Position numbers and translations under genes: made by a program | The notes under the pieces: model-generated | The model's database searches: none | What the model saw: only the letters and a program-made list of their open reading frames with translations | Told to the model about the DNA's origin: nothing | Assembly: GCA_010015675.1 (NCBI GenBank) | Contig: ML977018.1 | Span: forward strand, 184,166-248,165 | Direction of reading: 5' to 3' | DNA: 64,000 bases | From: Byssothecium circinans | Taxonomy: Eukaryota > Ascomycota > Dothideomycetes > Pleosporales > Massarinaceae | In this document: piece by piece, positions 58,901 to 64,000 of the stretch | Layout of the letters: every line of letters begins with the position of its first letter | Position numbering within the stretch: the stretch's first letter is position 1

Positions 58901-60048
58901 TCTATGCTGACGAGCGAGCTCATGTCGATGTACGGATTGTCGAGGACGTATTTTGGGGGTTCGACGTCCTTCTTAATCTTCACGATGTGCTCGGAGAGCG
59001 GAAAAGACTCTCGCATCATGTGCTGAAGCGACAGAAGGGTGTGTCGGCTCGCCTCGAAGAAACTTGAACGACTCTCTACCATGATCCACTTCTTCATTGG
59101 ATCAATTTGAAAGTCTTGTGTTCGTGCAAAGAAGAGGTCAATTTCCGGTGGGTTAGCTTCTAGTGCCGATAGAGGTCTCGCAGCGACGGTGGCCATGATG
59201 CACGTAGTCTGGAATGCATCGTCATACGGAGTCAAGGCGACAAGTGTCCCTGTGATGAGCCGCTTGGACTGTTTCCATCGCACATACTTCTTGACACGAC
59301 CAAGCGAAAAGGCGACCCGTGCGGCCAGCCCACGAGGTGAGAACACGACACCTGTGAGGTACACGGGCTCGTAGATGCCGATGTTGCTGGTATAATCCGA
59401 CTCGTCTCGGAGTGGGTCGCGCCGCACCTCTTCGACAGCCTTGCGCAATGGACGAATGGCGTCTTCCTTGAGGAGGTCGTACTGGGTGCGCAAGTAATCC
59501 TCCTTGCTATCATATGCTCCTTCAACCTTATTCGGACGCAGCTCATCGTCAATCTTGACTATTTCCGGGCCAAGGGGGAAGCTCAAGGTGGAAGGATCTG
59601 GGAGTATCTCCGATGGTTGGGGAATTTCAGTATTGTTTAGCCATGCGCCTGCGTTGGCAACGGGCTTGGCGGCGTCGCTGTAGTACTCTTCGATGTCTTT
59701 GTTGGTGCGAGCAGGTAGGGACAGCGGAACACGCTCAGGATCAGGATATCGGTTATGATGAGCGCTGGAGCCGTGGAAACGCTCGGCGATATGAGCATTC
59801 ATTTCGCCATCTGCAATATCATCGATAAGCATGACGAGGCTGGTGTCAAGGTGGGGTAGGGTGTTCAAAAGGGAAGAGGAAGAGGAAGACTGAAATGGAC
59901 CGGGAGAGATGATGATCCGCGCGGTGTGGGCAGTGAGACTTACTATACATGTTTCCACCATTGCCCAGTGCACCATACATGTTCGTGGATTGTATGCTCC
60001 TCCCCAGGACACTGCGAGCGCCCGCTTTGCCTTTGCCTTTGCGCCCAT
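55990..60048 (-). CDS. hrr1: ZNFX1/Hrr1/SAD-3-type SF1 RNA helicase with NFX1-like zinc region
   Basis: Exons 57459-60048, 56779-57397 and 55990-56728 are joined in phases 1 and 2, giving about 1315 residues. Helicase motifs in order: Q-like LDNSQSTALKRIL, I GPPGTGKT (about 426), Ia IVTCQTNHALDQIL, II VLVEEAAETLE (about 745), III LVGDHQQLRP, IV TRQRRM, V VTVDSYQGEENDIVLLSLVRSN, VI VALSRAKRG. A Cys/His-rich region follows (about 1026-1110: CDENCRCMLPCGHTC; CTQMCNKVIPSCGHKC; CCDPCKCDIC), then a disordered basic tail. S. pombe Hrr1 acts with the RNA-directed RNA polymerase in heterochromatin; N. crassa SAD-3 acts in meiotic silencing. The first 50-60 codons are uncertain: a stop-free 54-nt intron may lie at 59890-59943, and another frame with upstream ATGs overlaps. 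Confidence 0.88.
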
Positions 60049-61226
60049 CCGCCCAATTATGGGACTGCTTGTTTCGCACCATTGCGGGTGGGGTGGGTGG
60101 TGACAACTCGTGTGAGTGTTTGGGATGGCGAGAGCGAGAGGCGAGAGATCAATGAATGTTGGTGATAGGATGAGAAAAGGGACTGTTTGGTGTTGAAATT
60201 GCAGTGCAAAACGCGCCCAATAGGGAGACGACCAGCCGAGCTGGGCAGTTGCGGTGAAGCGGGCGGCAGGCGCGTCTCAGACAAGGCAGGAGCTCAGTGA
60301 TGCGACGCGACGCGACGCCCGGATGTTGGACACAGCAACAAGCAATGGCCTCGAATCTGTCTGCTGGTTCCCGTTGATTGTCGGGCAATTCTTGCTGGGA
60401 AAAACAGGCTGGGTGAAGCAAATTGTTGTGAGAGAATCAGGACTGCGCAGACATCGTTGGAGGGTGCAAATTTTGCGCAGGGAAGAGCAGACAGTTGGAT
60501 GGATTTGGGACGGAGAACGATGGACGAGAAACCGAGAGAAGTAGTGAAATCTGGAGCCATTTGAGAGAAACATAAATAGAAAAAGAAAGCGATGGTCCTA
60601 CCAAGATGGGCTAGATGTGAGTACTAGCAAGGACAAGTGAAGGGTACTTCTCTATCCACTACGTAATTTGCTGTCCTACAGACGGGCTGTAGTTGAGCAA
60701 CCACTCTCCATGAAAAGGACATGATGTCTATCAAGCAGCTTGCATGTATACGCCCTTTTACCAGACTCATCCGCATCGCAATCAACAGCACTGCAGTCAA
60801 GCTTTCCCTACACACTTGCCTATCCCCAGCACGAGCATTGCCGTCGGTACCGTGGTAGAAGCAAAATCTCTGCTGAATCAATGTTGTGCATTATTGATTT
60901 GGATACCAATGGACGACGTCGGGAAGTGGCGGACATCGCGGTGGACGTTGACGTTTCAATGTTGAATTCAAAACGAGTTCGCTGCTTATTTAATCATGCA
61001 TTAGTACATGCAACCCCGGAAAGCCCCCGCGCTGAGCCTCACGTTTACAAGCAAATGCGATCCAGCGACAATTGCGCCGCCGCGTTCTTCACGCGTCCAG
61101 CAACGTTTGGACGAAACATACACACTTATCCGTTGAACCTTCACCTCAGATCCCCTTTGCGTGGGATTACGACAGCCCCACGACAGCCCACTCTGCTGGC
61201 GGGTGGCCCCGGTTGATGGAGGCATT
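60049..61226. promoter_or_regulatory. Divergent promoter region, helicase / SPT8
   Basis: About 1.2 kb between divergent genes. The first part may hold the true first exon of the helicase (ATGs on the minus strand near 60081 and 60106). No specific sites were recognised and no independent gene is supported. Confidence 0.4.
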
Positions 61227-63368
61227 ATGAACTACGACGACGACGACGAAAACGGCGCTGGTAGTCTTCTCCCTTCTTTACAGAAAAGCCCACCTGACAG
61301 CTTCGACTAGGCTCTCCCGATACCAGCTCCGAGAATGACGCAGACGAGGTCATGGAGGACGTAGACGACGGGGATGCAGATGGAGACGCCGATGCGGACG
61401 GGGATGATGGAGATGGAGACGGAGATGAAGAAGGCGATGATGGAGAAAACGATGATGACGATGGCAATGGGGACAATGACGACGAAGACCAAGACGAACC
61501 AGACAGCCCTTCGCAACCTCAACATATCCGGAGTAGCCTTGCGAATGGCGGCACCACACCCACGAGACAAGGCGCAAATCCCACCGTCACGCTTACCTCA
61601 CCCTCACCACGCGCCGCCTCTGTCTTTGGCGGCCTGCCATATCGACCGAGCATCCGTCCCGAAGTACTCAATGCGCCTGTATATGACATCATTCCTACCA
61701 TAGCTGCTCCGCATAGCACCTCGATCAACACAGTCACGGCGACGCCCGATATGCGCTGGGTATTCAGTGGAGGAGCAGATGGCTATATAAGAAAGTTCAA
61801 CTGGGTGGATACAGCGAACGGGAAGCTACCTCTTACAGTAGCCCAGCGGCATCCGTTCGTAGACAGTGTCACAAAAGCCGGTGTGCTATTGAGCTACTGG
61901 GAGAATGAAGACGACCGAAATTACACCAACAGTCTCTCGCCCGTCTATTCTCTTGCTGTACATCACCAGTCGCTCTGGCTCCTCTCGGGTGTCGAATCGG
62001 GGGGAATCAACTTACAGTCGGTCCGCCACGAAGAGGGGAAGCGGATACACACTCTACGCGGACACACATCTGCAGTGTCGGTATTGACGCTAGCACAAGA
62101 CGAAAGGTCGGTGCTTTCTGGGAGTTGGGACAAGACCATCAACGACTGGGATCTTAATACTGGACAAGTGAAGCGGAAGTTTGAAACCAGTGGTGGACAG
62201 ATATGCGCCATCGAGCAACGTCCTTCATCGACGGTACCCATACCGCAAGACACCGACATCACACCCACTACGAACGGCACATTCTCGTCTAACAACGCGG
62301 CGCGAGCGCAGGCCAATGGTCTCGTTAATGGTGTTGGGCCATCTTCGCGCGGCCAGGGAAATGCCGAGAATGGTAACGAAGATGCTGCTGGCTCGCCAGA
62401 CGATTCGTTGTTTGGTGACAAGGATTCCTTATTTGGAGATGACAAAGACCCTACTAACGGACCATCGGCTCTAGCACCCTTCGGCGATGATGAGGAGGAT
62501 GAATTCTCAAGGGCAATTGCAAATGGAATACAACAGGCCAACGAAGACCAACAAGCAGGCCTGGATATGATGGACATTGGCGGGCCTGTCCAAGCCCCGG
62601 AAGACGATGCGGCAGAGACTTTGAAAGAACCACTAGCGTCCGCGCAAACCGAAACATTAGTCAATGGCGTCGCAAACAACCAAACCGACTCAAATGTCAA
62701 CGGCTTGTCGCACTCGGATGAAATCACAGGGCCTACAGGCACAAGCTCTGGCGCAGCCGAACAGCCCGCCTCGTCAGAGACAACATTCATGGATGCTTCC
62801 TTTGACGGAACGCTGCGGATCTGGGACCGGAGACAACCCAATCCAGTGGCGCGCATTGCACCATCGCGCAATACGCCTCCCTGGTGCATGAACGCGACGT
62901 GGTCACCAGACGGCAATTTCATCTATGCAGGCCGGAGAAACGGCACAGTCGAGGAATACAGCTTACACAAAGGACTACGTGAGCCTAGGAGATCGTTCAA
63001 GTTCCCCAGCGTTAGTGGCGCCGTAAGCGCGGTACGCGCTATGCCAAATGGTCGTCATCTCGTGTGGTAAGCAATCTCCCTTCCAGAAGTTCTCGAGATT
63101 CGCATTTGCCTACTATGGCTCCCGTGAGACTAATGCTTACATGTGCAGTGCATCATACGATATTCTCCGTCTCTACGACCTTCGCGAAACAGAAACAAAG
63201 GGTGTGGCTACGCCTTTCCTCATCGTGCCTGGGCATCGGACGGGTGTTATTTCGCAGCTTTACCTCGACCCTACGTGCACCTTTATGATATCGACTGGCG
63301 GGAACAGAGGCTGGGAAGGGGCTACTACGGAGGTTCTACTTGGTTACGAGATCAGTATTGGATCATGA
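61227..63368 (+). CDS. SPT8: Spt8, SAGA complex WD-repeat subunit
   Basis: Three exons: 61227-61260 (MNYDDDDENGAG), 61311-63066 and 63149-63368, joined in phases 1 and 2 by 50-nt and 82-nt introns, giving 669 residues. A very acidic N-terminus (long Asp/Glu/Gly run) precedes WD40 repeats: TATPDMRWVFSGGADGYIRKF; YSLAVHHQSLWLLSGVESGGI; LRGHTSAVSVLTLAQDERSVLSGSWDKTINDW. An acidic insert rich in Asn and Asp (about 300-490) follows, then more repeats (FMDASFDGTLRIWDRRQ) and the conserved end PFLIVPGHRTGVISQLYL with STGGNRGWEGATTEVLLGYEI. Spt8 binds TBP within SAGA. The small first exon is easily missed. Confidence 0.95.
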
Positions 63369-64000
63369 TTGTAGCTTGTGTCTGCTGCGCTGTATACCCA
63401 GGGAGGAAGAACGGAATCGCGGCGTTACTGACACCATCTTTTCATCATTGGATTGGAAAGGCATGGACTCTAGGTCGGGTCGAAAGTGTCGATAGCTGGC
63501 CTTGGCTTTGCATAGCTTGTACCTTATCTTAATGATGTTCACCGGTTCTTTGATCCCATGCACGTAGGACACGACAAATTATCCACAGCCTCGTCAACCT
63601 AATGCAAACGCGATCAGAGACCCGACACAAAGGATCCAAGGGGAAAGTGGCAAACAAGCTTTTCCTCTTGCATATATGACATGCTTAAACAACCCACAAA
63701 AAAAAGTCCAGCCATTCAATCTCAAGCCAAATCTCACCTCGCGTCGGTTCCCCTTGCCCCCACCTATTTTTATACAGAGTCAGCACATGCTGCATGCATC
63801 GCCGACCCCGGGGCCCCTGACTATCGTTCGATGTCCGATATCCCCGAACACGAACGCCTTTTTCAGCAAAGCCCCAACAGACAACCTGAAGATTCGTTGC
63901 ACGGGGGAGGAAAGGAGGCTGATTGGGTCGAGAAGAGGCACCTCGTGATTCTTGCTCACGCCGCACGGGGTACAACGCGGCTGCGAATCTTGGCGAACGG
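63369..64000. other. Right-edge region downstream of SPT8
   Basis: 632 bp to the end of the window. Short frames on both strands have no recognisable features. I see nothing I can support. Confidence 0.4.

Noticed and set aside
1..64000. Transposons or CRISPR arrays
   Set aside because: No transposase or reverse transcriptase motifs, long terminal repeats, or spaced direct repeats were found.

Overview
The window comes from a filamentous ascomycete (Pezizomycotina). Evidence: compact genes on both strands, short GT-AG introns (about 50 to 110 nt) with CTAAC/CTGAC-like branch sites, and typically fungal proteins (Mdm34, Scw1/Whi3-type RNA-binding protein, long-tailed myosin II, Zn2Cys6 factor, NACHT receptor). 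A Dothideomycete is likely, but that is a guess from gene content. I saw no transposon, CRISPR array, rRNA or convincing tRNA.

Layout. 1-638 (-): start of a secreted, possibly astacin-like protein that runs off the left edge. 639-4980: gene-poor stretch ending in a long pyrimidine-rich leader. 4981-6702 (+): Scw1/Whi3-like RNA-binding protein. 8130-9532 (+): mitoribosomal protein mS45 (Bot1/Mrps35). 9810-10382 (-): SND2/TMEM208. 10914-13465 (+): APC3/Cdc27. 14553-15609 (-): Cu/Zn superoxide dismutase. 16128-17319 (-): transaldolase. 17974-18996 (-): short-chain dehydrogenase. 19601-22652 (+): NLR-like fusion of alpha/beta-hydrolase, NACHT and ankyrin-like repeats. 23003-30797 (-): myosin II heavy chain. 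31383-34971 (+): Red1/ZFC3H1-type zinc-finger protein. 36945-38804 (-): Mdm34. 39861-40338 (-): Ecm15/UPF0045 protein. 40586-41895 (-): secreted M14 carboxypeptidase. 43130-45581 (+): Zn2Cys6 transcription factor. 45979-46870 (+): unknown protein. 49471-51351 (-): RING-H2 protein. 52196-52768 (-): lipocalin-like protein. 53699-54784 (+): GPI-anchored PLC-like phosphodiesterase. 55990-60048 (-): ZNFX1/Hrr1/SAD-3-type helicase. 61227-63368 (+): SAGA subunit Spt8.

Most of the window is ordinary housekeeping: cell cycle (APC3, myosin II, Scw1), mitochondria and ER (mS45, Mdm34, Snd2), redox and pentose phosphate (SOD1, transaldolase), chromatin (Spt8). It does not look like a biosynthetic cluster. 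The accessory part is the NLR-like gene and a few orphan genes. Two proteins belong to RNA-silencing or RNA-elimination families (Red1-type and Hrr1/SAD-3-type), about 25 kb apart.

Exon models were built by hand from splice signals, reading phase and family conservation. The least certain points are the helicase N-terminus, the myosin II C-terminus, one APC3 junction and the left-edge gene.
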